Part shown: positions 5,239 to 5,851 of the stretch, one piece after another
Numbering within the stretch: the stretch's first letter is position 1
Layout: each line of letters opens with the position of its first letter
NCBI GenBank assembly: GCA_030430345.1
Contig: JAUIFT010000214.1
Location: 1-5,851, forward strand
DNA length: 5,851 nt
Direction: 5' to 3'
Source: Calditrichia bacterium
GTDB taxonomy: Bacteria > Calditrichota > Calditrichia > RBG-13-44-9 > J042
Position numbers and translations under genes: made by a program
Notes under the pieces: generated by a model
Told to the model about the DNA's origin: nothing
Database searches by the model: none
Seen by the model: the letters and a program-made list of their open reading frames with translations, nothing else

Positions 5239-5851
5239 AACTAATTCACTGGCTGGCCCTGCTTCTCCTCTTTTACCTGCCGCTTCACGGGGGTTTTGAT
5301 TATCCCGCCTCCAGTGCCCGCAGCGCTGCCCTGGCGAATGGCTATTCCGCATCCACCGCCGGACGGGATGGATTTCTTATCAACCCGGCCTTAAGCAGTT
5401 ACGCCAGGGGCTTTTACGCCGCACTTAGCCATAGCCGTTTCTATGGATTAAGGGAATTACAATATGCCGGCGGCACTGCCGTTTATCCGATCGGCAATTA
5501 TGGCGCAGCTATTTCGGTTGAAAATTTAGGCAGCAGCCTTTATCGGGAGACCAGCCTAACAGCAAACGCATCTAAATCATTTTTAAACAAAAACTTAAGC
5601 GCCGGTTTTTCAATACATTATTATCAAATTTCCGTTGCGCGCTATGGAAACAGCAGCGCCGCCTCATTCAGCCTTGGGTGTCAGTATCAGGTATTGGAAA
5701 ACCTCTACATTGGCGCGGCCCTGACCAACATTAACCGGCCGGCGCTCAACGGTTACCGGGATGAAATTCCGCAAGTCACCCGATTGGGTTTACAATATCA
5801 AACTTCTGCAGCGTTTATCACCCACCTTTCGATTGAAAAAGACAGCTGGTA
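5235..5851 (+). CDS. secreted, probable outer-membrane beta-barrel protein (PorV/PorQ-like), 3' end cut by window edge
   Basis: The frame opens at an ATG overlapping the preceding stop (ATGA) and stays open for 205 codons to the window edge. The N terminus, MKLIHWLALLLLFYLPLHGG, is a typical Sec signal peptide, with likely cleavage near residue 20. The mature part begins FDYPASSARSAALANGYSAS and reaches FLINPAL (47-53). This recalls the SARAAALGGAYTA...NPAGL opening of PorV/PorQ and related UPF0164-type barrels. The rest alternates short amphipathic, Gly/Ser/Tyr-rich strands with turns (for example GNYGAAISVENLGSSLY and ENLYIGAALTNINRPAL), as expected for an outer-membrane barrel. Translation is probably coupled to the ATPase gene, since the AAAAGG before the ATG is unusually close (3 nt). 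Family assignment is from pattern memory and moderate; export and barrel character are more secure. Function unknown. Confidence 0.72.
   Translation, partial: MKLIHWLALLLLFYLPLHGGFDYPASSARSAALANGYSASTAGRDGFLINPALSSYARGFYAALSHSRFYGLRELQYAGGTAVYPIGNYGAAISVENLGSSLYRETSLTANASKSFLNKNLSAGFSIHYYQISVARYGNSSAASFSLGCQYQVLENLYIGAALTNINRPALNGYRDEIPQVTRLGLQYQTSAAFITHLSIEKDSW

Overview
The window looks like a chromosomal housekeeping locus from a Gram-negative bacterium of roughly balanced GC content. I infer, with modest confidence, a member or relative of the Fibrobacterota-Chlorobiota-Bacteroidota (FCB) group, for example a Marinimicrobia-, Calditrichota- or KSB1-like lineage. Three things point that way: YidC has a large periplasmic domain, so there is an outer membrane; the RNase P protein motif reads RNVMKR instead of RNRxKR, as in many Bacteroidota-type proteins; and the last gene resembles the PorV/PorQ-type outer-membrane barrels common in that group. 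No mobile element, CRISPR array, rRNA or tRNA is visible.

The left two thirds (1-3981) is one minus-strand operon read in the order rpmH - rnpA - yidD - yidC - mnmE. Its products are ribosomal protein L34, the RNase P protein, a membrane-insertion factor, the membrane insertase and the tRNA-U34 modification GTPase. Packing is very tight: rpmH/rnpA overlap by 8 nt, rnpA/yidD overlap by 4 nt, yidD/yidC are 7 nt apart and yidC/mnmE 18 nt apart. mnmE runs off the left edge and lacks roughly its last 15-18 residues, including the expected C-terminal CIGK-type motif. dnaA and jag (khpB), frequent members of this neighbourhood, are absent from the window.

A 264-bp AT-rich divergent intergenic region (3982-4245) separates this operon from a plus-strand unit. 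It holds a good ribosome-binding site and a plausible promoter for rpmH, a plausible promoter and ribosome-binding site for the rightward gene, and an unusual cluster of palindromes built from GGAAT/ATTCC half-sites. Two of these, perfect 16-bp and 14-bp palindromes, have centres exactly 20 bp apart. This is the most suggestive unexplained structure in the window.

The plus-strand unit (4246-5851) begins with a ParA/Soj/MinD-type deviant-Walker ATPase of 330 residues. It carries an extra, highly charged C-terminal segment of about 75 residues and has no parB beside it. A start codon overlapping its stop (ATGA) opens a secreted, probably outer-membrane beta-barrel protein that is cut by the right edge. 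The coupling of a ParA-type ATPase to an envelope protein, behind a palindrome-rich divergent promoter, is the part of the window that may hide something new. Its function cannot be decided from sequence alone.
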